Below, one piece after another: positions 52,301-64,000 of a stretch of 64,000 nt of DNA; the first letter of the stretch is position 1, and each line of letters opens with the position of its first letter. Made by a program: the position numbers and the translations under genes. Below the pieces are notes generated by a model. That model did not search any database and had not been told where the DNA came from. It worked only from the letters and a program-made list of their open reading frames with translations. Source of the DNA: Rotaria sp. Silwood1 (taxonomy: Eukaryota; Rotifera; Eurotatoria; Philodinida; Philodinidae); contig CAJNOP010000003.1 in NCBI GenBank assembly GCA_905250075.1, positions 273,507-337,506 on the forward strand, given 5' to 3'.

Positions 52301-55300
52301 GTAAACGTTGTGATGATTATTTAGAATTAGTTAAAGGACTTGATTTAAACTCACAAGAAGATAAACACTATGTATCACAATTTTTTCGACAAGCCTTATC
52401 AAGACTTAATGAATCTGATCGACAATTACAACAAGTAAATTCATTGCTTTTCAAGAAAATATTTCTAAATATATTTTTTTATTAATTAGGTTATTAATAT
52501 GCAAGAAATGGCTAAACGTGGTATTGCAATACATCATAGTGGTGTTTTACCAATATTACGTGAATCAGTTGAATTATTATTTCAAACCGGTCGTATTAAA
52601 GTTCTTTTTGCAACAGAAACATTTGCAAGTAATATTATAGAACATTTTTATTCATGTATAGACTATTCTTGTTTTATTTAGTGGGTATTAATATGCCTGC
52701 AAGAACTGTTCTTTTTGATTCATTACAGAAACATGATGGTAAAGGTTTTCGTGAACTTATACCAAGTAAGTAGAAATAATTGATTTGATAGATTTTTCAT
52801 ATTTAATTATGATTAAATAAATGTAATTTTAGGTGAATATATTCAAATGGCTGGTCGTGCAGGTCGTCGTGGTTTAGATAAAACTGGAACTGTAATTGCC
52901 TTATGTAAAGGTGATGTTCCTTCTATATCTTCACTTAAAGGCATGATACTGGTAAATAAACTGGATAAAAATTTTGTGTGAAACAAAATAGATCTCAAGT
53001 TGTGTCAAATACGTCTATGAAATATGAAGACAGTGATGAATGTAGAATACAACGGACAACTAGTCGCAGTGCTACAGGAGAACTGACAAAAGAAATCTCT
53101 CAACTATTAAATCGTTTTTCAGTCGAAACTATATACATTGTATAGAATCAACTAAACTATGAATATCCTCAAAAATAGTTCAAACCTTTCTTGCTGCCCA
53201 AATACAAAACTTTTACGATATTTTTAAATGAAAACCGTGGTAACAGAAATCCTGATTTTCGATTTGAAACTTTATATAGAGGCAATCTTTAACAAGAATA
53301 GTTTCTTGTGAAAGTTTTGAATCTTGTTGGTGTTCCTATTCCAAGATATAGCTATGGTGATAGCCTGTCTTTTTATATTAGTCATTGGTAACGACATATT
53401 CAATATTCTTACTTCAAGATAAAACTAAATAAAAAAAATCTGATACTTTCACTATGAAGTATTCTCACTAAGGTCTATTTCTATACAGAGTTTTAAGTCG
53501 AAATTCAAAAAAAGTAGTTTCTCTATTACCACGGTATTCATTTAAAAACCATCGTAAATGGCAACTAAGAACTCGAACTCTTTTCAAAATAATTAAAATT
53601 CATTCAGGTCGATATGATACACACAGTCCTGACCCAAAAAGATGTATCAGTTGAAAGACTTTCCTTTTGCAGCTGCTGCACACAACAAATGTCAAAAATT
53701 TAAGCTCAAAACAAATAGATTTTTTTCTTGAGCTCTATTTGTTCTTATATCGACTGTTGAGATGAACTATTTCTATAGAATATGCTTGAGTTGACTTTAA
53801 GCATGTCATAGATTTTAGTATTCTGATGAAAGATCTAGACGTTTCATATATTTGATTATATGTATATAAGACAAATATTATTTGAATAAATTTTAGGGTA
53901 AATCTGCTCAACTTCAATCTCAATTTCGTTTAACATATTCAATGATATTAAATTTTCTTCGTGTTGCTGAATGTCCATTAGAATATATGGTATCAAGTTC
54001 ATATTCTGAATATCATAGTCAAAAAGCTAATGCACGTGACATCATAGCAGCAAATAAACTTCGTTCAACAATTGAAACACTGCAACAATCAATGAAATCA
54101 TTTTATACAAATGATATTAAAAATTATTTTAATCAATGTCAACAATTTTGGAATATAATTTTTCAAATTCAACAAATATTAATTAATTATGATAAAAATT
54201 CACATCGTTTACTTGATGATTTACTTAAATGTGGACGAATTATACGTATACGTGATATATATGAAATAGATATACCAGCTATTGTACTTGATGGTTCATT
54301 TAGTACATCAGGAAAAAATATAAATCATCAACGTATTATATCAGTTTTAGTTATAAGTCAATCAACAAATCGTTTATTAACTGATTTAGATCGATTAATT
54401 TTAAAAGAAAATGAACAAATGTTTATTTTACCTGTACAAAAATGGAATATGGATACCAAGGATTCAGAACAAAACTTAATTTATCAAATTAAAAATATAA
54501 ATATAACAGATTTACTTGATATAACAAATGAAATAATACCAAATATAAATTATCATAAAATATTAGAGGGTCATTGGAATCATCGAATGAGTGATACATT
54601 GGATATTGAACTTGAATCAACTATTGGAAATGATAAAGCCTTAAAACAAGCAGTAGAAAAATTAAAACTCATTAGACAAAATTCTAGTAATCAATCAAGT
54701 AAGATTTATCATATTAAAATAAAAAAAGACAAATTTAATAATAAAACAAGAGATACACATTTATCAAAGATTTATTAATTTATAAGTCGTCTACCTTTTC
54801 TTTTGACAAATGAACTCAGAAATTAAAATACATGTATAATTATCGAATGGGTCCAAAAAAATTTGATTAACTACGTAAGAAATTCAGAGGATATATTAAA
54901 AAATAATATAAACGTTATCTCATCTATCAGAAGTATTTTATCATTCTGACATTTTAACATAGATTGATGATTTAAGTTATTTTTTTTCTTACAGAATTAA
55001 ACTAGCTTTGAACAGATCAAACATTAACGTACACAAAAGGAAAACTTTAAGTGCATTTTATTTTTCATTGAGTTATTTATGGTTTAATAGAGCTCGAAGA
55101 GTTGGTTACAAGGCTGTACTTTTTATTTGAATAAGACAATTCTTCTTTTACAAGAATCTGATAAGATTGCTTCGATGACTAATTTCACATTTGTCTAAAA
55201 AATAACTCTGAAGTCTACATTTTCTTTTTCTTAAAATTGGCTAAAAATATTTTTTTATGATTCAGCATAAAAAAATTCAAAAGAAAAATATTATTAATAA

Positions 55301-58300
55301 CATAAAAAGCCCTGTCATCATCCATATTGACTTATCACTCGTGTTTATGAGTTTTTTTGTACGCTTATCTAGTTTTTTTAATCAGATAACATAAAACCAA
55401 ATATTTTATTTAAAACACTAGATTTTCAACTAGAAAAGTCTTCATTTTATTTTCTCAGATTTTGTTTCATAATTGAGAAAATTCAGAAGTTTCTTATCCA
55501 AGTAGCAAAAGGACCTTGCTTATAGCAATTTTCATTATCAATACTCAGTTGGAAAAATAAAGTGAATAATAAATTCGAAATCAATATGGAAAACTACACT
55601 GAGTCTCATACATTTTATCACAGTCATTCTCTCACGGATAACACTCAACTACTTCTCCTCGATATTCTTCTCTGAAATTTTTCTGTGATCTGCATTGAAA
55701 ACAAAAACTGTGCAAAGAAAACATATGTGACCTAGTGTAGTTTTTCATGCTAATTCCAAATATACTATTTACTTTGTTTTCAAATAAGTTCTGATAATGA
55801 AAATGGCTATAGACAAGGTCGTTTTTGGTTCTTATTGCCGTCTAAATTGACGAGTATTAAACATCGTAGAAACCAGAGTTGTTTTTACATAAATTATGAA
55901 TATCATAATGTATGCAGTCTTATCAGATTAATCCTTATAATTTTATTGACAGTCTATGCAACATTTTCGATAATAAAAGTTGGCTCAAAACTTTTTCTCA
56001 TTTATTAAGATTACTTGATAGTTATAAACCTTCAAAAGAATATGAATATAAAATCACTACGATGTTGGAATATACGACAGATGATTGAAATCTGATATTT
56101 TCATCGAATAAACTTAAGCATTATTTAACTTGTTCTCAATGTTACAATAAATATTTTTTTGATTTATTTATATTTATAGTTGCATCGAATCGTTTTATAC
56201 TTTTAAATGATCTCTTAATAAAAACATCTCAATCATTATTATTGAATAATCTTCATGAACTTAATTTAAAACTTGAAAATGAAACTTATGTAAATCTTAA
56301 TGAAAATTTTCATCTTATACGTAAATTAAAATTTTATGAAAATAAATATAATGATATGAATGAACGTATATCATCCCTTCAAACAAATCTTCAAACATCA
56401 TTTGAATATGAATCAATGCTTGAAGTATTAAAAAAATTAAATTATATATCAAATACAAATATATTAAGTTTAAAAGGTCAAGTTGCTGCATTATTTGGTA
56501 GTAATAATGAACTTTTATTAACTGAACTTATTTATCAAAATTTAATTGATAATTTAACACCAAGTGAAATAGCTGCACTTTTATCATCGATTATTTTTCA
56601 AGGTAAACGTTTCGATAATGAAATTAATGATGAAAATCAAAAAAAAGAAATAACTCCTGCATTACATCAAGCAAAACAACAATTAAGTAAGTCATATAAA
56701 ACAAACATTTAGGAGACCAATCACGATATCAATGATTATGCGATGTAATCAATAAAAAAAAAAGAAAAACATTTTTTCTTTCTTTTTTTTTGTGCATTTT
56801 ATTCATGGATATTTGCAATCAACAATAACAAAATTTTGCTATCAAATACTCTTTCTATTAAAAGCTTCAGTCAATAACCGACTTTTTATTATTATCGTAT
56901 CCTTGTGAGCAAAACAAAATCCTCGATAAAAATTTGTGCTTGTTTCCATATCAACGAATTATTGAAATTTTTTTTTGTAAAGTACACTAAACGATAGAGA
57001 AAAAAGCTGAGAAAAAAATAACCTATTGTAGTAAACTACAGTGTTGACTGACTCAAGGTTGTATAAGGTCAACATGGATGAAAAATGACTCGTGTGATGG
57101 GCGCAATTTGTCAATCTGATAACAATCTATCACTTGTCGGCGATCACAATCGGAGAACACCAAGCGAAGTTTTATATATGTTATGCAACTAACATGATTA
57201 AAAAATATTCAAAAATAAATGTTATATTTGGACCGGAATGACGTTCACATCTTTGTCTCTCTCTCGCATAAAATTTTTTGATGATTTTTCATTAGAAAAC
57301 TCAAGGTGAAGTGTTTATAGGTAAAAATTCTCTAGAATGTGTTTGACTCAATGCAATTTTCGACGCTGATTCTAAATGTCATATTTGTTTTTCTTTAAAA
57401 TTATGTTGTGTTAGAGTTTGTCGGGTTGATTCCAGATTCGATCGTGTGTGGATCTGAAAATTTTGGATGCGACGACATCTAGGCATAGCGATGAAAGCCG
57501 TTAAATTTTTTATTTTGGTTGAAAAATCATGAAAAATTATTGTATGAGACAGAGATGTGAACACCGTTTTCCCTCGCATACGCCATTTTGTACAGAATAA
57601 AAGGTTACATAACATATATAAAACTCGGCTTGGAGCCCTCTGGTTCTGAATCTCAACAGGCAACAGATTCTTGTCAAATGGAGATTTTGAGCCCATCAAA
57701 AAAATCATTTTTCATCCAGGTTCGCTTTAGCAAAACTTTAGTCAATCAAAAGTATATTATATATGAAAGTAGGTTATCTTTTTCAATTTTTAATTCTCAA
57801 TCTTTGAATATAATTTACAAAAAAAAATTCAAGAATTAGAGGAGACGAAAACAAGCATAATTTTTACAGGATATTTATCGTTGTTGTGGTAAAAAGTGGA
57901 TATCGACTAATTTTTGAAAACAAAAAGTATTGGATGGTAAAATTTTGGAATAGATGGTTTCAAACATCGATGCATTGAACACAAAAAAGAAATTATTGAT
58001 TGCCTCGTATACTCGACTATTTCATAATTCTTCTTTTAACATTTTCATATTTTAGTCGCAATTGCTAGTAAACTTGATCAAATTCAACGTGATTATAAAA
58101 TTCCAACCAATATTGAAGAAGAACTTAATTTTAGTATTATGTCATTAGTATATAAATGGGCACAAGGTGCAAAATTTTATGATATTATGAATGATTCTGA
58201 TATGGAAATTAATGATATTCAAGAAGGAACAATTGTTCGAACAATAATGCGTATTGAAGAATTATGTTCAGATATACGTAATGCAGGAAAAACAGTTGGA

Positions 58301-58405
58301 AATTCTGAATTAGTTGATAAACTTAATCATGTTACATCATTAATCAAACGTGGGATTGTTTTTGCACCAAGTCTTTATTTTTCCGAGACAATTACAACAC
58401 TTTGA
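46367..58405 (+). CDS. SKIC2: SKI2 (SKIC2/SKIV2L) RNA helicase
   Basis: Helicase of the cytoplasmic Ski complex, which feeds RNA 3'-5' into the exosome. Nineteen exons sum to 1247 aa, matching human length: 46367-46470, 46524-46644, 46712-46913, 46976-47349, 47422-47530, 47590-47626, 49176-49322, 49376-49460, 49510-49616, 49669-49704, 49758-49868, 49935-50031, 52222-52434, 52490-52628, 52682-52765, 52833-52951, 53897-54698, 56180-56686 and 58056-58405. Motifs: TSAGKT (295-300), [17 protein letters not shown] box (384-387; DEVH is usual in SKI2), SAT (415-417), [10 protein letters not shown] and [10 protein letters not shown] (660-669). The C-terminus ([24 protein letters not shown]) fits SKI2, not MTR4. 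Five introns are 0.9-2.2 kb and at least four carry repeats. Confidence 0.95.
48357..48960. mobile_element. Palindromic TNA-flanked element, copy 3
   Basis: A 604-bp imperfect palindrome in the SKI2 intron 47627-49175. TAA flanks both ends (48354-48356 and 48961-48963). The left end is CGATGAAGCTTCTC and the right end GGAAGTTCCCTTG. Inner arms pair: CGACTTTCGAATTTGGACTTCAAACTTT with AAAGTTTGAAGTCGAAAGTCG, and TTTCGTTCTTGAGA with TCTCAAGAACGGA. There is no coding capacity. It is more diverged than copies 1 and 2. Confidence 0.7.
51102..51686. mobile_element. Nested inverted-repeat element carrying telomere-like DNA
   Basis: Left terminal repeat TATATGTTGTGGTCAAAATT, continuing through CAGTCAAATTTTAAATTTGC and CTAGACAAAATT to GCTGTTATAGTCA at about 51205. 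It matches the inverted right copy at 51610-51686. The left copy has a duplicated 27-28 bp segment (CAAATTTGAATTTTGCCTAG..) that the right lacks. A TA/TATA duplication at the ends is possible but ambiguous in this AT-rich context. The centre is the inverted TGTGGG-type array. Confidence 0.75.
51237..51422. repeat. Inverted telomere-like (TGTGGG)n-(CCCACA)n array
   Basis: A degenerate G-rich strand of GTGTGG-type hexamers (a permutation of TGTGGG) runs from 51237 to 51291. A short GC hinge, CTCGCGCGTAC, follows. The same repeat then continues in reverse orientation as CCACAC/CCCACA from 51303 to 51422. Orientation is G-rich then C-rich on one strand, the arrangement of a telomere-end fusion. 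From memory, TGTGGG is the reported bdelloid rotifer telomere unit. Four overlapping reading frames across it (51148-51559) are repeat translations, not genes. Confidence 0.9.
53075..53670. repeat. Degenerate palindromic element in SKI2 intron
   Basis: In the 52952-53896 intron, arms around 53100-53320 and 53430-53665 are imperfect inverted copies. Examples are AAACTTTATATAGAGGC..AACAAGAATAG against TATTCTCACTAAGG..CTATACAGAGTTTTAAGTC, and AAATGAAAACCGTGGTAA against TTACCACGGTATTCATTT. Sequence and spacing resemble the ~600-bp palindromic family, but the ends are decayed and no target duplication is visible. Confidence 0.55.
54699..56179 (+). other. SKI2 intron without recognised repeat
   Basis: A 1.48-kb AT-rich intron. 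I found no gene, no clear inverted repeat and no similarity to the other elements by eye. Confidence 0.5.
57040..57750. mobile_element. Palindromic repeat of a second family
   Basis: A ~710-bp imperfect palindrome in the last SKI2 intron (56687-58055). Arms pair in order: ATGGATGAAAAATGA with TCATTTTTCATCCAG, GTGATGGGCGCAA with GAGCCCATC, CCAAGCGAAGTTTTATATAT with ATATATAAAACTCGGCTTGG, and GTTCACATCTTTGTC with GACAGAGATGTGAAC. The sequence differs from the CGAGGGAA family. The boundaries are approximate and no target duplication was identified. Two opposing frames (57379-57708 and 57588-57839) lie inside it and are not genes. Confidence 0.65.
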
Positions 58406-61056
58406 GTTTTACTGTTTCTCTTTTTTTTTTATTTATTTTTTCTCTATGTCCGCTGTAAAATTTTAAAGAACGACAAAAAAAAAAAGAAGAAGAAAAAACG
58501 AGCAGGAATAGTGAATTGACCCAATGGTGGTCTTATCGTGCTCACCTGAATAACAATCTTGACCGATGAACGAGACGTATTAAAATAGAGAAAAAGAAAA
58601 AGAAAAGGATCGAACGACAATCATAGTACATTCGAAGAGAGTTCATTTTGTCAGAGAAGTAACAAAGTATCTATTGTAAAAGACATATTTGGAAGGTAAG
58701 AAGATATTTCTAAAATTATTAAGTTAAGTTTTAAACAAAACTGATATTAATTTTAACAAATTCGTAAGCAAAATAAGGTTACTATTGATATTTCTTTTTT
58801 TTTTCAATTGGACTTTTAACTTACATATTTGTATAGTTTTTGTTCGTCATTTGATGCTGAAGTGTAGTTAGTCATTCACTACTCAATTGGAATGAATATG
58901 AGTAATATGAGAAAGTGGAAAAACAATATGTCATGATCTTTCCACTTGGAATGTATGCGTAGGCGAGTTTTATTAATAATCATATTTAAATAAAAGACTA
59001 TTCAAGATTATTAATAGCCGTTATTGAAAGTTTAATTTCTAGAAAAATTATTAATAGACATTGAAAGTGAATCGATAGTTCGATTTGAAGTATAGAAAAC
59101 GATGGAATTCAGTTCAAATAATCACTTTTATTTCGATTTTTCATATGCAGTATGTTTCAGAACAATGATAGAAATTTTCATAGATGATTGAGTAGTTTAA
59201 TTGTATATACCTTTGAACAATTATCAAATTTTTTTGTGTCATGTTTAATAGTGGTGCATGATGAAGAATATAAGTGTTTCATCACACATTGACTTGTTCT
59301 CTTTTTCTTTATGCTTCGGCAAAAGACTACTTTTCAGACGAACCAAAAACCATAGGTTGTGACCAGAATTTGAATATCGACTTCAACATAATGTGTCCAT
59401 TTTTATTCAAGAGTAGTAAGCAAATAGATGGTTGTTTAACCTACAAATCTCTTTTCGAACATGATAAAATTTGTCAGATTCAGCCGTTTTGTAGAGCGGA
59501 GATTTCTATAGAAAAATGTGATATTGAACTAAGCGCTGTAGCTTTTACTCAAGTGAGACTGCAAGCATTTTCTTAAGAGCTCCTTTCAACGTTAAATAGT
59601 TGTTGATCGTTCAAAAATAAGCATTATGAAGATTGAGATGTCTTGTCAAAAGACAAAAAACACGTGTATTTGAAAAGAATACAATTTTCTCGTCCTAACT
59701 AATACCTTTTTGATACTTTCTTGCTCGTCAAAACTGAACAAATATTTTGTCTAAAATCTTTACGATCACTGATTATTTATTCATATTAGTATTTTATTAT
59801 TTATGTTTATACAAATGTTGTTTGATAATAAACATTTCTATATTCAATTAAGTTGATTTGATAAATATTTGTCATGTTAATTCTAAGAAAATCGACGTTT
59901 ACAAAATTACTCGGATTCGCTATCATGAAAGTTCAATTAGTTAAAGTAGTAAGAATATAAAAACTCTAATTAAAGTTAAAAGAAAATGATGCACTTAATT
60001 GGTTCTTATTTATAGATCTTGGATGATGTCTATTAGTCTAAATAACCTTTGAGGTAGTAATATATTACAAAGATATTTTTAGCATGACTTATACTTCCTA
60101 TTAAAAAAGCGTTTTCATTAGGACATAAATCGAGAAAAAAACATAAAAAGCACATTCATTTGCTCGGTAGGGCAATTTTTTGCATTGAAATAGAAATAGA
60201 ATTAACAAGTATTACTCATTAAATCCAAGAGATTTGTATTTGTTTTTTTTTTGTGAACTGATTAAATCGACATTTGTAAACGAAATTTTATATGCTGACT
60301 TTCTATCTCGATCGCTGAATAAAATTTTCAATTATCAGATTCGTTTTATTATGACACTTGTCATATTCGAAGTCATAAAAGTTCCTTAAATAACTCTTTT
60401 TTTTTACGAGATTTACATTAACACGATTTCTATCGAAATAAATTCGATGAAGTTTTTCTTATTAAATAATCCAAATAAATCATTTCTCTGAATTCTAAAT
60501 TGATAAGAGTAATATACTCTATTCAAATACGTTTCTATCCTTTCAAAAAAAGACAATAAATGACATCGATATATAATTATAATAAACATTTCGATTGTAT
60601 TACACGTACTAAGATTGACATATTCTTTTCTTCAATGTCAAGGTTCAAAATAGAGACAACAGAAAAAAAACGATCTTCTTTCAAAGCATCACCTGCAAGG
60701 TCAATGATAAAAGAAAAGAAAAAGAAAATGCTTCATATTGATTTTATTTTGGTGTCAAAATTATTCTATCTTTCTTTTTTCTTTTTTTTTTTTTTTCTTT
60801 GTTCCTTTTTTATGTTGTTTCTTTATTACACTTTTGAGACGAACAAATGTAATGGTACCGCCGTAATGACAACCTTGTAAAAAAAAAAACAGAAAGAAAA
60901 AAAAAAGAAAAACGAACGCAAGAAGAATATAGTTGCACCAACAGAGTTACATTGACGTACTTCTATAAATCATATTCACGTCCTTCCATCTACGCACAGC
61001 ATCACTAGTTACTGTTAACCTTGAATTTCGAAAACGGGAGGAAGAGAGAAAAAAAA
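58406..61056. other. Spacer between SKI2 and the dispanin-like gene
   Basis: About 2.65 kb. The first few hundred bases are A/T-rich and fit a SKI2 3'UTR. A 100-aa Cys-containing frame at 59274-59576 has no homology I recognise and no splice context. Frames at 60560-60880 and on the minus strand at 60947-61270 are T-rich or overlap the next gene. I see no repeat family member or RNA gene. Confidence 0.45.
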
Positions 61057-61563
61057 ATGCATGACGGACGATTATTGACCGGTTATCGAAGTGACAAGTA
61101 CAAAGAATTTTTTTCTTAAGATTAAAAAAAACATGTTGTTTAATCGTTTGTTTATATATATAGTGGTGTTGGACGAATGGAAAAACGTGAAATAGGTGAA
61201 CTTGAACCATATTTAGAAAAACGAAATGGTTTTTCATGGTTACCACAAAATGATACAGATTATTATGCATCCGAAGCTGTACATGCTAATTTAAAATATT
61301 CTCAACAGGAACGTGATGTTCTGAATATACCAGATTATTTATTATGGTCAATTGGAAATTTTTTTCTTTTTTTTATTTTTGGAATTATATGTATTATATT
61401 ATCTGTACGTGTACGTGAACATAAACGTACACATAATTATGATCAAACATTAAAAATTTCCAAACGTGCATTAGCAATGAATATTTTTTCAACTATTAGT
61501 GGTATTGCTTTTCTTGTTACAATGCTGGCTTTATTAATTAACAAATCATCAACTTCATTCTAA
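61057..61563 (+). CDS. CD225/dispanin-family small membrane protein
   Basis: A predicted 146-aa two-segment membrane protein. The main exon (61164-61563) contains IPDYLLWSIGNFFLFFIFGI as the first hydrophobic segment. A conserved-type loop follows with SVRVREHKRTHNYDQTLKIS, then KRALAMNIFSTISGIAFLVT leading into a second membrane helix. This pattern (D-x-W-S-x-x-N, basic loop, A-x-x-x-N-I) is that of the CD225/dispanin superfamily, which includes IFITM, PRRT and SynDIG proteins; the exact subfamily is unclear. An upstream exon (61057-61097) joined through a 66-bp intron keeps the frame and adds MHDGRLLTGYRSDNGVGR. Alternatively, translation starts at Met 61177 and gives 128 aa. Function is unknown; the family often sits at the plasma membrane or endosomes. 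Confidence 0.7.
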
Positions 61564-63617
61564 TATATTGTTTTTGTCTGTTGTGCATTTCGTTTGATTT
61601 TTTTTCGATGTTGTATACTATTCAATTGTTTTTCTTTTGTTGTATTATTCATTCTTATGTTTGCTAATGTTCAGATTATATATATGAATATATGCAGAAA
61701 ACATTCCTTTTTTAATTATGAGATATTTAAATATACATAAATCTTAAATGAATAGTTGGTTTGATTATATGAAGTTTAATAAGTTTCGTTGTCATGATAA
61801 GACAATATTGAAGTAGATTTAAACTTGAGAAAAATTTGCAATATATCAGTCATTTCAAATTCATCTCTGAATCGTATTTGTCAGAAATTCAATGTTGATT
61901 ACAAGTTTTAACTGAAGATGTGTGCGATCAGCTTTGGTCCCAGTAATTGGGATTACCAAGAGAAGTCTTCTAACTATTCAATCGTCTATGTACATTGTGT
62001 CGATCTCAATGAGCTATTGAATACCCTGAAAAGAGTCCGTACAGCTAGTTTATTACGACGAAGATACTACATCGTTACGTTATATAAATGCAATGAGAAC
62101 AAAAAAAATTGTTTTTTATTTGAAACTTTGCAAAGAGATGAGCGTTAACAAGAATAGTTTTTTTTGCGATTGCTTTAGATCTTGTTGCTGTTTCTATCCT
62201 AAGATACAGCTATGATAATAGCGTGTTTTTTTACATTACTTATATAAATCAGCAGATTGAATATTTTGATTCAAGGATACAAGGAAATTAAAATATCTGA
62301 AATTATTTTCGTTAAGACTTATATTTATGCAATATTTCAAGTCGAACATCGAAAATTAGTTTTTCTGCTACCACGACATTTATTTAAAAGCATACGATAA
62401 CAGTACAGTATAGCTGTAGCAATAAACCAAGGATACGAACTCTTTTCAAGGTAATCTTCGCTCATTTGGATCTACGTAATATACATAGTCTAGACTCAAA
62501 AGCATTCGAACACGTGAATGATTTCCCTCGTAAGAAAAAAAACAATTTTTCGAACCGGAACTAAAAGGAATAGTTAAATTTTCTATGATTTTTAGTGAAT
62601 TATGTTATAATTTAAGCCAATTAAAGAAGAGAATTCAGGTACGAATATTGAACAATCTTTTCGATGTAATGCGAATAAATGATGAAATAGTTTTTTAAAA
62701 GTCAAGATTGACACTAAAAAACCTTGATTTCGCACATCTTAAATTCAGACACAAGATTGATATCTAATTGACGCTTCGCCATGAAAAGAAAAAAAGAAAC
62801 AAGTTTACTTCGTTATTTTTCTAACGAATTCCATACGAAAAATGATCTAAAGCCTTTGGAAGTTTATCGAGTTCAATATGTACATTCTCTAATATGAAAT
62901 ACTTTCATGAAAAGAAACATAAAAATTTGTACGAGCTTTGAAATGCTTTTCTCTTATTTTTTGAAAATAATCTAATTGAAATCCTTCAAAAATAAATTGA
63001 TACATAGTTCGTACAAACAAGTTTATTTTTTTGCCAGATAAGTGTAATTAATTATAATGGGAATATTAGGTTCCTTTCGAAAGTCATATTTCATGATAAA
63101 AATCATAATTAAAATCTATGTTGACAGTACAGGACCAATCAGTTCACTCTATCGAGTTTTCATTTACAAGCGCGTATATTTAATAACGATGAATAACAAA
63201 CTTATTTCTCATTACAAAAGGTCCGGTATATTAAATATATTAATTTGACTGGTGTCTATAACTAGATTGCACGAACTAATACATAGAAATTAATAAAGAT
63301 CATATTTGGTTTCATGAAATATAAATGTATGTCGTCATTAATAACTGTGTCTTTCATTTTTCTGGCTATTACGAATTTTAATTATTATGTGCGATTGAAG
63401 GTAAAAACAACAAATAATTGATATAAAAAAAAAGAGTAAACAGACTCACATAATTTTCGTCTAATTAATATCGTTATTCATTTGCCTCCAGAAACCGCAT
63501 ATGTACATTTGTAAAAGACACATATAACCGTCTTTCAAACTAAATATCAAAAGAAAAATAAAAAAGAAAGAAAATATATCTTTCTTTTTCATTTTTTTTC
63601 TAAGTTTTCACTATAAA
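61564..63617. other. Spacer after the dispanin-like gene
   Basis: About 2 kb holding a palindromic element at about 61956-62530 and otherwise AT-rich non-coding DNA. The frame at 61918-62148 overlaps that element's left arm and is not a gene. The frame at 63057-63248 has no recognisable homology. The last ~100 bp are A/T-rich and may be the promoter/5'UTR of the next gene. Confidence 0.5.
61956..62530. mobile_element. Degenerate palindromic element, CGAGGGAA family
   Basis: The right end reads GATTTCCCTCG followed by TAA. The left end, CCAAGAGAAGTC, follows TTA. Arms pair: CTATGTACATTGTGTCGATCTC..ATGAGC with GCTCATTTGGATCTACG..ATACATAG, and CTGAAAAGAGTCCGTA with TACGAACTCTTTTCAAGG. Length (~575 bp) fits the family. 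The flanking triplets differ (TTA/TAA), so the duplication is unproven. Confidence 0.6.
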
Positions 63618-63850
63618 ATGGCATCATATTTTATGCAAAATATGAATAATCCAATGGATCATTTTGAATCATCTGTTCAAATCCCTCAGAATGAGTCATA
63701 TATATCTCATTCAAAAAACAATACAAATGAACAAAATTCTTTACCAACGTAAGTTACTAATCGAAAATAAAAATATTTTCTTTATTTAATTTTCTTTTTA
63801 CGTATATAGACCATTCTTCTTACAACGACCTTCAATCTTATCTGAATTAG
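63618..63850 (+). CDS. 5' end of a gene cut by the window edge
   Basis: Two exons join in frame: 63618-63748 (MASYFMQNMNNPMDHFESSV..) and 63810-63850 (..PFFLQRPSILSELG), with good GT-AG borders. The donor of exon 2 leads into an intron running towards the edge. The N-terminus is polar and disordered. The short PxLxELG segment recalls the start of the conserved part of Yip1/YIPF5-like Golgi membrane proteins (PPLLEELG), but about 57 residues are too little to be sure. The ATG follows ATAAA without an earlier in-frame ATG nearby. Confidence 0.5.
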
Positions 63851-64000
63851 GTAAATCGTAATTTGTATCAACGAAATACTAAACAAAAAAATTTGCTTCA
63901 TTTTCACATACGTTTTATCGCTTGTCTTTTTCTATTCACTGTCAAAAATGTATCATTTACGAACGTTGTCATGTGTAACGATCAATCGATCACCTATCGT

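Noticed and set aside
57379..57708. A 109-aa minus-strand frame in a SKI2 intron
   Set aside because: It runs through both arms of a palindrome and resembles no protein I know.
46367..58405. MTR4 (nuclear exosome helicase) because of the DEIH box
   Set aside because: The C-terminal region and total length match SKI2, and the MTR4-type ending is absent.

Overview
The window is eukaryotic and almost certainly metazoan. It is AT-rich, with short (about 45-80 bp) GT-AG introns interrupted by a minority of introns of 0.9-2.2 kb, and its genes encode conserved animal proteins. I infer a bdelloid rotifer or close relative at moderate confidence. The main pointers are the compact AT-rich gene style and a degenerate (TGTGGG)n array, the repeat unit I recall as the bdelloid telomere repeat. 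No marker gene settles the species.

Layout: a repeat-bearing flank (1-2468); UPF2 on the minus strand (2469-12004); WEE1-type kinase on the minus strand (14170-17159); a 6.6 kb divergent spacer holding a nested transposon; CNOT3 (+, 23730-28786); a divergent alpha-tubulin (+, 29661-31754); a CELF-type protein with only RRM3 (-, 32917-35228); PEX5 (+, 36441-42781); a short cytosolic-type tyrosyl-tRNA synthetase (+, 44056-45480); SKI2/SKIC2 helicase (+, 46367-58405); a small CD225/dispanin membrane protein (+, 61057-61563); and the 5' end of an unidentified gene (+, 63618 to the edge). Exon chains were assembled by hand from splice consensus, reading phase and recalled family conservation. Six multi-exon models sum exactly to whole codons: WEE1 522 aa, CNOT3 824, alpha-tubulin 458, CELF 434, PEX5 616 and SKI2 1247. 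The YARS model gives 347 aa after one exon boundary was corrected to fit the frame. UPF2 (22 exons, about 1,370 aa) was not summed exactly.

Four of the ten loci belong to cytoplasmic mRNA decay: UPF2 (nonsense-mediated decay), CNOT3 (deadenylation), CELF (deadenylation-linked RNA binding) and SKI2 (exosome-coupled 3'-5' decay). This may be chance.

The most unusual content is non-coding. A family of roughly 600-630 bp near-perfect palindromes sits in large introns and spacers, with termini like CGAGGGAA...TTCCCTCG and 3-bp TNA target duplications. One copy carries a 966-bp TA-flanked Tc1/mariner-like insertion, and the intact opposite arm of the palindrome preserves the empty site. A SKI2 intron holds a three-layer nest: a hAT-like element with an 8-bp target duplication, inside it a second terminal-inverted-repeat element, and inside that an inverted array of telomere-like repeats arranged like a telomere-telomere fusion junction. 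UPF2 has a stop codon that overlaps a consensus splice donor, giving a predicted choice of C-terminus.
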